In this document: in pieces, positions 33,024 to 46,200 of the stretch | Position numbering within the stretch: position 1 is the first letter of the stretch | How the letters are laid out: each line of letters starts with the position of its first letter | Source of the DNA: Mesostigma viride | Taxonomy: Eukaryota > Streptophyta > Mesostigmatophyceae > Mesostigmatales > Mesostigmataceae | NCBI GenBank assembly: GCA_009746045.1 | Contig: RPFO01000027.1 | Span: 1,310,976 to 1,374,975 of the forward strand | DNA length: 64,000 bases | Reading direction: 5' to 3' | Program-made: the position numbers and the translations under genes | Notes under the pieces: generated by a model | Database searches by the model: none | Seen by the model: only the letters and a program-made list of their open reading frames with translations | Told to the model about the DNA's origin: nothing

Positions 33024-36000
33024 ATTTGTTAACTTTTGTTTGTTTGTTTATTTGTTAACTTTGGGTGCGAATGTGGGGGCTTCAGCAATGCACTCCCAGC
33101 TTCCTGCTCACCTCCGCCCACCCCACACCCACAACTTACTGGTTGTGGTTGCCCTCACAAACTTGTGGTTGCCCTCACAAACTTGTGGTTGCCGTCACAA
33201 ACTTGTGGTTGCCCTCACAAACTTGTGGTTGCCCTCACAAACTTACTGGTTGTGGTTGCCCTCACAAACTTGTGGTTGCCCTCACAAACACCCTGGTTGC
33301 CCTCACAAACTTGTGGTTGCCCTCACAAACTTGTGGTTGCCCTCACAAACTTGTGGTTGCCCTCACAAACTTGTGGTTGCCCTCACAAACACCCTGGTTG
33401 CCCTCACAAACTTGTGGTTGCCCTCACAAACATCCTGGTCGCCCTCACAAAATGCTACTGCCAAATTGTTCTTCAAATTCAGTCATTTCTACTGTACCTG
33501 GCAGTCCTACTTCCTACTACGTTTTCTCACCTGGTCAGCGGTGCGCTGAATCGCCTCCCGCTGCGGCTTGAAATAGTCCTTTATGCTAGACCCGTACCCT
33601 GATTCGTTCTTCTTCTACACCACTTCCCACAACAAGCCACCCCACGGCTTGGAATAGTTTCCAATACTGGACCCTTACCCTCGTTCCTTTCTCTCTCTAC
33701 ACCACTACACGTCTCCTTTCAAAAGTACTACCTTCCTAAACACCACCTTCCTAAACCACTACCTTCCTAAACGACTACCTTCCTAAACGACTACCTTTCT
33801 AAACCACTACCTTCCTAAACGACTACCTCCCTAACCACTACCTTCCTAACGACTACCTTCCTAAACGACTACCTCCCTAACCACTACCTTCCGAAACGAC
33901 TACCTTTCTAAACGACCTTTCTAAACGACTACCTTTCTGAACACCACCTTTCTACACCACTACCTTTCTAAACGACTGCCTTTCTAAACGACTACCTTTC
34001 TACACCACTACCTTTCTAAACGACTGCCTTTCTAAACGACTACCTTCCTAAACCACAAGCCACCCCACGGCTTCTCACCTGGTCGGCGATGCGCTGGATG
34101 GCCTCCCGCTGCGGCTTGGTCGGATTCTCCAGACTGCCCATCGAGATGAACTTTGGGAACTTCCAAACGAGCAGGAACGCGTCGCCGATGTTCTTGTTGG
34201 CAGAGCCCGAGTGGAGCGAGACCTCCATGTGGACGATGCGCGCGATGGAGTTGACAAACTCCATCACCTGGCGGGGGTTTCGGGGCAGTTGTGGGGTTTC
34301 GGGGAATGAGGGAATCCAGGGACAGTGAAGGAAAGGTTCAATGATGAGGGGCTAGAGGGACGACTCAGTCAATGCGGACGATGCGTCGATGGAGTTGACA
34401 AACTCGATCACCTGGGGCAGCGGTGGGTCTTCAGAAACGAGGGAATGCAGAGAGAGAGTGAAGGGAAGGTTAACTTTGAGGGAGAAGTTCATGTGTACCG
34501 ATGGCGTGTGTACCGCAGTGCACCTTGGATAGAGTTGACAAACTTCATCACCTGGGGGCAGCGGTGGGGCTCGAAACGAGGGAATCCAGGGACAGTGACA
34601 GAAGGGGTAACGTTGAGGAGAGAGGAGTCTGTGGGTACAGTGCACCGATGGAGTTGACAAACTTCCATCACCTGGAGGCGAGCGTGGGCTCTGGGGGGAG
34701 AGAGGGGATGAAAGGAAATCGGGTGGGAAAGGGCTAGCTGAGGAGCAAGACCTGCTTGTGTGTGAGAGCATGCGTGCGATGGAGATGACCAACTCCATGG
34801 CCTGACGGTGGGTGTGGGCGTTTAGGGCAATGGCGGACGACGGCTTCGACTAAGGCAAGGGCGGTGGATTGTGAAAGTGTTGAAAGTACAGGGAATGGGG
34901 AAGGGAGTTAAGTTGTACTAATAAAATATTGGAGTAGTATATATTTTTGTGATTGTGCGGGAGTCGTTGAGATAAGAAGACTTAGACAAACTCTGCCACC
35001 CAGGGGTGGGCATGGGGTTGACTTGTTGGCGTGGGAAAAGAGGAAATGGAGGGAAAAGTAAGAGACGGGTCAACGGTGAGGAGTTTCCCGTCCATAAAGC
35101 TTTGAACCTCACATGCGCTACCCTTTAGATAGTGTTACTTCAGATTACAGTATTACTATATTACAATATTACTTCAGATTACCCGCAAAATATTCTTGAG
35201 TATATGTGCACAACACGTACTTGCTCTTGCAGCACCCCCCTGTTACGTCAATAAAAAGCTTTCGGCCTCACATATGCTCCGCGCCTCTATGTAGTCTATG
35301 TACTTGCGTCATTCACCCCCTTATACGCGTGGTATGGCGCAAAATTTGACCTGCACATATAACGAATATCAAAGAATCTGACCACACTCTACTACACATC
35401 TGCCACGCACCTGCTCCTGCAGCACTTTGGCCACATCCATGAAGCTTCAAACTTCCTCAGGAGCTACTATGTAGTCTCTGATATTACTCCAGAACCCCAA
35501 ACATACATCACTACTATGGAGCCTATCTAATTACCTTAACTACTGTGGAACCTATCTAATTACCTATCTAATAACCCCGCACATACCGCCGGGAGGGCTG
35601 GGGTATAGTGCCAGCATAACATTCTACGGCGGTGCATTCTCATTTCAGCAGGTCAGTCATAGAAAACGAGCATCGCTCCCCAAATATACATAGCATACAT
35701 GAAACTAAAAATAGCGGGTATAAATAGTAAATAATATTGTATGCACGATAGCGCAGCTGCACCTGCAGCACCTCAGTCACATCAACGAAGCTCAGCGGCA
35801 AGTCACATCAACAAAGCTCAGCGACGTACTAGTACTATGTATACATACTAGTTGTACTGTTTATGTATGTATATACTACATCGTGGTACTACTTTATGGA
35901 CAGCGCACCTGCCCCTGCAGCACCTCGGTCCCTTCAACGAAGCTTGTAGGTACTAGTACTATGTACACACAGTAGAAGGGCTATGTACATACAGTAGTGT

Positions 36001-39000
36001 TGCTATGTATGTATATACAGTAGAAGGGCTATGTACATACAGTAGAAGGGCTATGTACATACAGTAGAAGGGCTATGTACATACAGTAGTGGTGCTGTGT
36101 ATATACAGTAGTGGTGCTATGTATATATATGGACAACGGACCTGCTCCTGCAGCACCTCGGTAACGTCCGTGAAGTTGCGGATGTCGCAGAACCCGAAGA
36201 TGGCCACCATCTTGTGGCCAGCGACCATCGGGTTCAGGTCACCCCCGTTCTTCATGTTTTCGCCGATGATCTCGGCCCCTGCGTCGCCGAAGCCGATAGC
36301 CAGGAGCGAGCAGATCTTGATGATGCTGTTCTCCAGGATCATGGTCTGGCGAGGGGAATGGGTAGGTTGCATGGGAACGGGAAGTGGGGGGGGTTAATGG
36401 TATCCCGTGTCATGGTCTGGCGAGGGGAATGGGTAGGTTGGATGGGAACGGGAAGTGGGGGATGATTGAGATTTCTTGGGGATGAGAGTCAATACCTCTT
36501 TTGATGAGCAGATGATCAACGTCTTGCTGAATTGGTTAACAAAGCCGGCGGAAAATATGTAACATTAACAAAGCCGGCGGAAAATATGCAATACGGCCAG
36601 TAGTGATCAGATTTTCACTACGCAGTTCTCATCAGTAAGGTCTGGGTAGTGCGTGACCTGTGCCAGCAGGAGAACAAGGGCAGGCAGGGCGGCAGTGGCG
36701 CGCAGCATGACAGCGTCTGTGGGTGGGCAAGCAGGCGCGTTGGATGGGGCTCGCATCGGTAGGGTGATTGATCGCGATCGAGCTGTGATGATAGAAATGG
36801 TGTGTTGATGATAAAAATGTCTTCTCTCATCACAATTTGGTGGATGGTGGTTGTGGGTCGGTATGTTGATTGATAGCGAGAGGTGAGGGTAGACACAGCG
36901 TTATGTTGCCGGTAATGTCTTCTCGCATGGGGTTCCATTGGCCTTGGGTGGATGGGGTTGTGGGTCGGGCGGGGGGGTTGCGTAGGGCTGGGTTTGGTGA
37001 AGTGACGTATGGAAGCTTTATGAGCGATAATACATTGGCGAGAGACCATGCCGGCATCAGCATCCCTCTTGTTATCATATACTGGCAAGAGAACATGCCA
37101 GCACTAGCATCCCTGGTATAAATCCTAGTGTAATCCCTAGTACAATCGCTAGTATAATCCCAAGCATGATGCCTAGTATAATCCCACGCAAAATCCCGAG
37201 CATAATCCCTAGTACAACCCCTAGTACAATCCTTAGTATAGCTGTTGTGGTATAATATCCTTAACCCACCTCAAACTGGGTGTATCCTCCACCCACCTCA
37301 AAACTGGTTGTGTTCTCCACCCACCTCAAACTGGTTGTCCGACTTCTTGCGCTTGCCCGTCTTCTCTTCTTCATGAAGCACCTTCTGCTTCATCAGCGGG
37401 TTCTCCGATACGTCCCGCACCTGGGGCACGAATAGCCGTTTAAATGGCAGCGAGGCAGCGACCGACAGCAGCGGCCTATTTGTTAAATTGGGTTCTCTGA
37501 TACGTCCCGCACCTGTGGTACCTGATTACCTGGGGTATTACGGCCCTAAGGCACGAGAAACAATTAGCAGCGTCTTTTAACGCACACGAAACGTGTGTGA
37601 TGACAAGGAAGCATCACTCCCCTCCCCCCCCGTTCCCCCAGCACCACCCTGTACTTATAGAAAACTTCACACCCTCACCTTGTTAATCATGCTCTAAATG
37701 ATGACCAAAGCAATAGCACAAGCACTCATGAACAGCCCCAATCAAGCTAGAGAGCCTAGACTAGGGTATCTAGAGCAGCTAGAGTGCCTAGGCTAGGGTA
37801 TCTAAAGGAGGTAGAGCGCCTAGACTAGAATATCTAGAGTAGTTAGAGCGCCTAGACTAGGGGTATTTAGAGTAGCTAGAGAGCCTAGACAAGGGAAACC
37901 CTGGGAAATCGCACCTGCTAGATCATGCGCTCAATGGGCAGGGTGTCGAGCACACCAACCACCCTACATAGCAGCCTGATTCCCACACTATGTGGCATGA
38001 TGTAGCGCGCACGCTGTGTGGCATGATATAGCGCGCACGCTGTGTGGCATGATATAGCGCGCACGCTGTGTGGCATGATATAGCGCGCACGCTGTGTGGC
38101 ATGATATAGCCCGCACGCTGTGTGGCATGATATAGCGCGCACGCTGTGTGGCATGATATAGCGCGCACGCTGTGTGGCATGCTATAGCGTGCACGCTGTG
38201 TGGTGTGATATAGCCCGCACGCTGTGTAGTATGATGTTATGTTCCTAATTAATTAATTATGCAGTATGATATAGCCCGCACCCGCACACTGTGTACTATG
38301 AGCCTCCTCACCTTCTTGATCATGCGCTCGATGGGCATGATGACGAGCTCGTTGGCATCGCGAGAGAACAGGAGCGCTCCCATGCCCAGAATGATGCACA
38401 CAAAGACAGTGCTGGCGCACGCACGCATCAAGCAGGGGGGGAGGGGGGGCATAGGGGAATAGGGGAATAGGGGAACAGGGGAATGGGGGGTAAACATGAT
38501 GCATTCTCAAACATGGTGCTGGCAGACAGGATGAGCGATGAGGGCATCGTGAGGCCAGAATAATGAGCGACGAGGGATGGGCATCGTGAGGCCTGAATAA
38601 TGAGCGACGAGGGATGATCATCGTGAGGCCAGAATAATGAGCGACGAGGGATGGGCATCGTGAGGCCAGAATAATGAGCGACGAGGGATGGGCATCGTGA
38701 GGCCAGAATAATGAGCGACGAGGGATGGGCATCGGGAGGCCAGAATAATGAGCGACGAGGGATGGGCATCGGGAGGCCAGAATAATGAGCGACGAGGGAT
38801 GGGCATCGGGAGGCCAGAATAATGAGCGACGAGGGATGGGCATCGGGAGGGGGTCAGGGAGAAAGTGTGTGTGGATGCCGAAGATGCAAGATGCAGATGA
38901 GCCAGAGCAGACGTAGGGTTGATGGGCAGACGTAGGGTTGATGGGCAGACGTAGGGTTGATAGGCAGACGCAGGGTTGATGGGCAGACGCAGGGTTGATG

Positions 39001-42000
39001 GGCAGACATAGGGTTGAGCAGAGGTAGACTTCAAGCACGCAGCACCTGTGCTCATCCGTGAAAACTCAATGGCGAGGCAGACGGGGGGTGTAAATGGATT
39101 TGCATTAGCATTTGTTTCCCTCGATCGCGCACAGCTTCCATTAATGTGTTGCGCTATCTGTTTACCCACCGGCATGTGTTCAGGATCGCCTGCATCCGGA
39201 TTCCTCCATTCCTATTCAACACACACAACAGATAGGCGGGGTGTTCCAAAAAATACCCACCGGCATATGTTTAGGATGGCCTGCATCTGGCTCTCCCACC
39301 GCTTGTCGCTCACGGACTCGCTCGTGTCAAAAATAGACAGCAGCATTTCCCCGGGCCGGAGGTGGTCCAGCCGCTCTCGCTTGAACAGGATGGTCCCGTT
39401 GATAGACTGCCAGCGAGGGCGAGGGGGAGAGGGCAATGGGTTGCATTTGCATGACAGGTTAGGTAGCATCAGAAACGGTGGCGGATGAGGGAAGGTGGAC
39501 AAGCACGCATAGCAAACGGTGGGGGGATGAGGGAAGGTGGACAAGCACGCATAGCAAACGGTGGGGGGATGAGGAAAGGTGGACAAGCACGCATAGCAAA
39601 CGGTGGGGGGATGAGGAAAGGTGGACAAGCACGCATAGCAAACGGTGGGGGGATGAGGAAAGGTGGACAAGCACGCAGTATGCCCCAGCGTGACTAAAGA
39701 GGTCCCGTTGAGCGCTATGAGCGCGTCCACGCACGCCTCTAGCTCCTATACGTGTGGAGTCAACCCCTATCTATACATAGGGGCACGTAGGTCTCCAGCT
39801 CCTATACGTTAGGAGTCAACCCCTATCTATACATAGGGGCACGTAGGTCTCCAGCTCCTATACATGTGGAGTCGACCCCTATCGATACATAAGGGCACAT
39901 AAGCACCCACCATGGTCAGCGGATGGATCGTTTCCACATAGGTCTCCAGCGTGGTCCGGTAAATCGAGCTGTCATTGCTCTGAATAAAATCCCAGTAGTC
40001 CAGGCCACTCCTCGAGCTCCCCATGTAGCTCTCGTGCACCATCTGGGGCGGTCCATAGAGCAGCCAGTAAGCGACACATCAAACGACACATAGAGCAACA
40101 CATGTGACAAAGGGGGCATCGCAGAAGCACACCGCAACAGCTTCCCAATGCAACCCGCTACGCAAAGGGGGTTGGATGTGTTTAATGCTGCTCACCATGT
40201 AGGTCCTGTGCCATGTCTGCGACCATCCATGGAACAACGACATGTACCAGATAAAGTAGAAACACGCCAAGAGTCTATTTAAGGGATGAGCGACCGAGCG
40301 GTCGCGGGACAGCATCACATTCCCCAGTAGTTATGCTGTCATTGATGCCAGCAATACTGGAAACGTTACAAACCCCTTTGGGTAAATGGGATGTCACTAT
40401 ATTGAAGAAAGTCATTGCCATGCCTGCAGTGTTGGACGTGCCCAGCACGAAGTTTAAGTTGGCGTAAAGTTTAACTAAAAGTTGGTGTTGAAGACAAGGA
40501 TCATCCATCACAATCAGCACCACCCGCCACAAGAGCACGCCAAAAACAAGACAAGGGTGCAGTGCTTTTAGTAACGGTACGCGTGCGTCAGCCGCTGACG
40601 CGTCAGTGTCTGACCCGTCCGACTTTTTCGTCCGCGCGTCAGACAGCTGACGCGTAAATTTTGGCTCTGCGTCAGTCGACTGACGCATAAATTTTGTCTG
40701 CACATTAGTCGTCTGACGCGTAAATTCAGGCAGCATGTCAGTACTTATGGGCACCGAGTCTATGCGTCAGGCAGGGTCAATATAAGGTGGGTACCTACTA
40801 ATGTACTGAAGTCCACTGAAATGCTAACTTCGCACTGGATATCTACGAATTCAAGTTCACCAGTTCAGGTCTGTTCGTTGATATGCTTCAAGATTCTAGG
40901 CCGTTATCATGCCCATGCCAGACCCGCCGGCCCTAGCCTGCTTGGCGGCGAGAGTGACGAGAGTTCTAGACGAATGTAAAGTTGTAACCCAGGACGACTG
41001 GCCATGGTCGATGTCTCGATGATGGCAAAGGTTTTAGGAATATGATTGATGAGCTGATTGATGAAGCGTTGCGAGGTTGCCTGATTTACATATTGCTTTG
41101 AATCGAATTCCAGGTGTGTTTATTAACGCTGTAGATTTGTTTGCATAAGAAAGAATTCTGTCCATTATTAGATGCGTAGGGAAATTTCGGGCCGGGTCAG
41201 TAATATTGTATAAACATTTAACAACGTTAATGGTTTAGTCCGATAGTCAACTAGCAAAGTTAGCGACCTGGGGGTTGGAAGTTTTTGGGTGAAGGGATGG
41301 CGCCGGAAGGAATACTGGGAAAAATTAAATCTGGGGGGATCGCAGCTTTTTTCATGCCGAAACAGGCCGCCGACATGGCCAAAGCGCCTGCGCCTGGTCC
41401 GCGTGCCATTGTTGGCGTAGGCCAGGCAGCCGACGCGCTGAACCGCAGCAAGAGGAAAAGGGGGAATGATAGCAATGCAGCCAGCAGTGCAGCAGCAGCA
41501 GCATCGGCTCAGTCCGGCAATGCTGGTGAGCCCCCAGGCTGACGCTCCGCCAACGGCGGCAAGTCAGCCAGGCTGACGCGGACTAAAACCCTTACTAAAA
41601 GCACTGCAAGGGTGAACAAGAAAAGACAGGAGGCAAAACGAGAGGCAAGAGAGAGCAAGGCCATACAACGAAAGAGGCAAGAGAGCAGACCGCAGCAAGG
41701 ACGATGACACGATTGATGCAACAAGTTGATAGTGCTCCTGTAGTACTATCTCATACTACAGTCTCAATACTATAGTCTTAATACTATAGTCTTAATACTA
41801 CAGTCTTAATACTATAGTCTTAATACTACAGTCTTAATACTACAGTCTTAATGCTATAGTCTCAATTCTATAGTCTTGATACTACAGTCTTTATACTGTA
41901 GTACTCTTTCATATTAATGGGACTCTCGCATGAGACGATGGCGATACCCACCTCCAGGCCCCGCAGCGTGACCGCGCCCTACCCACCTGCGTTCATGCTA

Positions 42001-43211
42001 ACAGTGCTCAGTACTCTCGAATAAGACAACGATGGCGACACCCACCTCCAGGCCCCGCAGAGTGAACGTGTCTGGGATGAGGTAAAAGTTGGCGTCAAAG
42101 ATGGGGACCATGAACAGCATGAGCAGCACGCCGATGATGACGCGCCGCGTGGTCAGGTCCGAGAGCTTCTGGCCGACGCGGCTCTGCTGCACCCCACCAG
42201 GCTTGCCCTGCACGGTGACAAGTAGTGTCACGGGTGGGTGCACGACATATGTCAGTACAGTGTGACATTCAGTAAGGCATCACATGCTGCATCACGTCAC
42301 AGTGCCTGGCCTGCGCGGTGACATGCAGTCCCAGGGTCAAGCAAAAGTCCCCGAAGATGGTGGTTTGTATTACAAGTCAACTGCTCCACGTTGCTGGGCT
42401 TGGAGTGCAGGACAGGGCCGGCTCATGACCGAGGAAAGAGAGGATGGTGGTGAGTGTGATGGATGCTGCTATGGTGCACCTCGCTGGGCATGACCTGCAG
42501 GGTATAGGGGTTTCCAGTTTCCTTCGGTGGTTAGCAGCATATAAATAGCTGCACCTCGTTGTTTGGCCGGCAGGGCAGGGACCAGCCCCTAACGAAGGAA
42601 AGAGATGCGTGGCGGTGAGTATCAACAAACAAGTTTATTGGTGGTCACACATACGGTAGCAGAAAGTGATGTGGATGAACTACCCGCGTCATTATGTAAT
42701 TTATTTCTTTTATCATGCACCTCGCTACACTTCGCCTGGCCGAGGCATTTACTTCGTACACCGCCCCACAGTGCGCCGCCTTGCCGACCTGCGACAGGCC
42801 CGGCACAACCCACAATACGATAGAGTCTAGGAAGCATTTCCCCAGCCCACCCCACGCACCATCTTGCCAAGGTGCTCCTGTTGAAGCGCGTACAACTCCG
42901 GGTCCATCTTGGCGCGCTGGACCTCGTCCTGCGTGCGCTTGAGGTTATGATACATCTTGAAGACCCGCACGAGGCGGATCAGGCGCAGAATGCGGCCCGC
43001 GCGCGTTCCGGCGCGGGAGGTGCGGCCCGCGCGGGCGAGCGTGGCCGAGTTCGCGCCCTCGTCTGTGCAGGGACAAAAAATGTCATCGATGCAGGGTAGC
43101 AGGGTCAAGAGGTCTGGCGCCGGGTGATGGAGCAGAGGGCGTAGAAATGAGCGTCGGGGCACTAGTGTGGTTGCAAGCATGGCACATGCCGCCATGCCCC
43201 TGTCTGCGCAA

Positions 43212-43253
<42 letters not shown>

Positions 43254-46200
43254 TATTATTAGTCTGCGCAAGATACTCGAGAATGTCACAGGCCAGGCCC
43301 TCGTCTGCACTAACTAATTAAGTTAGTTTACAGGCCAGGCCGACAAGGAGCACTGGATGAGGGTTAGAGGGACAGCGTGGCATTCCAAAAAATTAAAATG
43401 CTATATGATTGTTTATTGTGTCAGTGCTGTGCCTTCACCTGCGCGAGGTAAACAGGTGAGAAGGCAAGAGCAGGAACCAGAACAGGTGCGAAGTCAAGAA
43501 GAGATGGATGGTGGAGCATAGCGCGTGTTGGGGGGGCATGCACATGAGAGACAGTGAGAAAGGGAGCCAGAGAGTTTTCTTTGGCGCGGATGCCGCCGGG
43601 CCATTGTCTGCGAAGGAAAGTTAAGTTGCCTTGCAAAGGTTCACAAGTGAAAATGGTGGAGCAGAGGAGGGTGGGAAGAGCGTGTAGACAACATGTATGT
43701 ATATACTACTATATACTACTATAGCATACATCCTTTATGTACGTATACATCCTTTATGCATTGAAATAGCTCAACAGGAGTGAGAGGAGCGCGGGAGCCA
43801 TGGCAAAATTGGTAGCGTGGATGAGGGCACGGCCCCTTCCGCTGCGCCAGGTGATTAGGTGAATAGGCGAACAGGCAAATAGGTGAATAGGTGAATAGGC
43901 GAACAGGTGAATAGGTGAATAGGTGAACAGGTGAATAGGTGAATAGGTGAACAGGTGAATAGGTGAATAGGTGAATAGGTGAATAGGTGAATAGGTGAAT
44001 AGGTGAATAGGTGAATAGGTGAATAGGTGAATAGGTGAATAGGTGAATAGGTGAATAGGTGAATAGGTGAATAGGTGAATAGGTGAATAGGTGAATAGGT
44101 GAATAGGTGAATAGGTGAATAGGTGAATAGGTGAATAGGTGAATAGGTGAATCAAGTGAACAGGTGAATAGGTGAATAGGTGAATAGGTGAATAGATGAA
44201 TAGATGAATAGATGAATAGGTGAATAGGTGAATAGGTGAATAGGTGAATAGGTGAATAGGTGAATCAAGTGAACAGGTAACTAGGCGAAGCCAAGCAGTA
44301 CAAGGGGAGCACGAAGAGGATGGCATGTACACGCGCGTGGCAGCGGACAAAAAAAAGACAAATTTCGGGCGCCCGTGTGTGAACCAAGTAGATTGTCCAC
44401 ATGGATTAAAGTGGATTGTTCACGTCAAGAAGTTGGGAGATGACGGAGCAGTAAGTGAGGGCATGGGCATCAGGGCAATAGCATGAAAGCGAGCGTGGCA
44501 GGGGATGTCATGCCCTCGCCTGCGCAGGAAAACAGTACAATACCATCACAAAGTAAGCCATGATGGAGCACATAAATAAGGGCGAGGTGTGTGCTGGAGC
44601 CATTGCACAAAAACACAGCGTGGCAGAGCATGCCGCCCGATCCGCTCACCTGCACAAACAGGTCCATCTCGATGGGCACATCCGGCAGCAGCGATGTTAC
44701 TTACTACCCAGCAGCAGCGACGTTACTTACTACAACAACCTAGATCCATAATCTATATATAAAATATATATCCATAATCTCTATATATTAAAAATATATC
44801 CATAATCTGTCTATATATAATAGATGACTTGCCTGATTCGCTCTCCTGAATAAACAGGTGCATTACGACGGGTAGATCCAGCAGCAGCGATAACGTCGCG
44901 ATCAGGTCGAGCCAAAAATAGAAGCCGAGGAAGTAGTCTGGCTTAGATATGCTCGCCAGGACTGGAGGGTGGGCCGGTGGGGGGATAGGCAAGCATGCGT
45001 GTGTTAGTGTTAGTGTTAGTGTGCGTGTGCGTGTGTGTGTGTGTGTGTGCGTGTGTGTGTGTGTGTGTCTGTGTGTGTGTGTGCGTTGTGTTTGTGTTTG
45101 TGTTTGTGTTTGTGTTTGTGTTTGTGTGCGTGTGTGTGCGTGTGTGTGTGTGCGTTGTGTTTGTGTTTGTGTTTGTGTTTGTGTGCGTGTGTGTGTGTGT
45201 GTGCGTGTGTGTGTGTGTGCGTGTGTGTGTGTGTCTGTGTGTGTGTGTGTGCGTGTGTGTGTGGGGGGGAGGGTGGGGTGGGGGGGGGGGGGGGGGGGGT
45301 GCGTGTGCGTGTGCGTGTGCGTGTGCGTGTGCGTGTGCGTGTGCGTGTGCGTGTGCGTGTGCGTGTGCGTGTGCGTGTGCGTGTGCGTGTGCGTGTGCGT
45401 GTGCGTGTGCGTGTGCGTGTGCGTGTGCGTTGTGTTTGTGTTTGTGTTTGTGTTTGTGTTGTGTTTGTGTTTGTGTTTGTGTTTGTGTTTGTGTTTGTGT
45501 TTGTGTTTGTGTTTGTGTTTGTGTTTGTGTTTGTGTTTGTGTTTGTGTTTGTGTTTGTGTTTGTGTTTGTGTTTGTGTTTGTGTTTGTGTTTGTGTTTGT
45601 GTTTTGGTTGTGTTGTGTTTGTGTTTGTGTTTGTGTTTGTGCTTGTGTTGTGTTGTGTTTGTGTTTGTGTTTGTGTTTGTGCTTGTGTTGTGTTGTGTTG
45701 TGTTGTGTTGTGTTGTGTTGTGTTGTGTTGTGTTGTGTTGTGTTTTGGTTGTGTTGTGTTGTGTTGTGTTGTGTTGTGTTGTGTTGTGATGTGTCGTGTC
45801 GTGTCGTGTCGTGTCGTGTCGTGTCGTGTCGTGTCGTGTCGTGTCGTGTCGTGTCGTGTCGTGTCGTGTCGTGTCGTGTTGTGTTGTGTCGTGTTGTGCT
45901 GTGCTTTTTTTTTTTTTTTTTTTTGGTGTGTGTGTGTGGTGTGCAAGCAAGATCAAGACAAAGGGCCAAAAGGTTAGCGCGATACAGCAGGTGTCAAGAG
46001 GAGCGAATGGGGAAGTAGTCTGGCTTGGATATATTGGCTTGGATGTATTGGCTTGGATACATGCTCACCAGCACGGCAGGGTGGTGGGAGGGACAATGGG
46101 CAGGGACAATGGGGAGGGACAATGGGCAGGGACGACGGGGATGCCAGATCATAAGAAAATTCGGAAGCGACGGGGAGCGCTACGCCATCAGCAATGTTCC

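Larger units (their letters stand above)
40043..42045 (-). other. Cyclase intron 5, with hAT insertion
   Basis: 2003 bp. Contains the hAT element 40560-41606, a TACTATAGTCTTAA-type array (41735-41905) and a copy of the exon 5 donor edge (41940-41975). Confidence 0.7.
43063..44832 (-). other. Cyclase intron 3 (GC-AG)
   Basis: 1770 bp, begins GCAAGT and ends CTGCACAG on the minus strand. Contains an ATT run (43211-43262), the 8-bp array 43855-44285, several copies of the exon 4 acceptor edge and one of the exon 3 donor edge. Confidence 0.78.

Noticed and set aside
33036..33602. 188-codon frame with TCGCPHKLVVALTNLW repeats
   Set aside because: Translation of the 18-bp minisatellite in cyclase intron 11.
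37985..38235. Regular 26-bp repeats, considered as a CRISPR array
   Set aside because: Units are head to tail without unique spacers and lie in a eukaryotic intron.
39690..39742. Possible extra cyclase exon (ELEACVDALIALNGTSLVTL)
   Set aside because: It repeats parts of exons 6 and 7 and has an acceptor-like TATAG, but no suitable donor; treated as an echo.
43754..44350. 198-codon minus-strand frame with PIHLFTYS repeats
   Set aside because: Translation of the 8-bp GTGAATAG array; inside a cyclase intron, no flanking domain.
44753..46018. Several 260-400-codon frames on both strands across the GT satellite
   Set aside because: Repeat units of 5 or 6 bp without stops are open in most frames. 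The true S3 exon lies at one end, and the rest is simple sequence.
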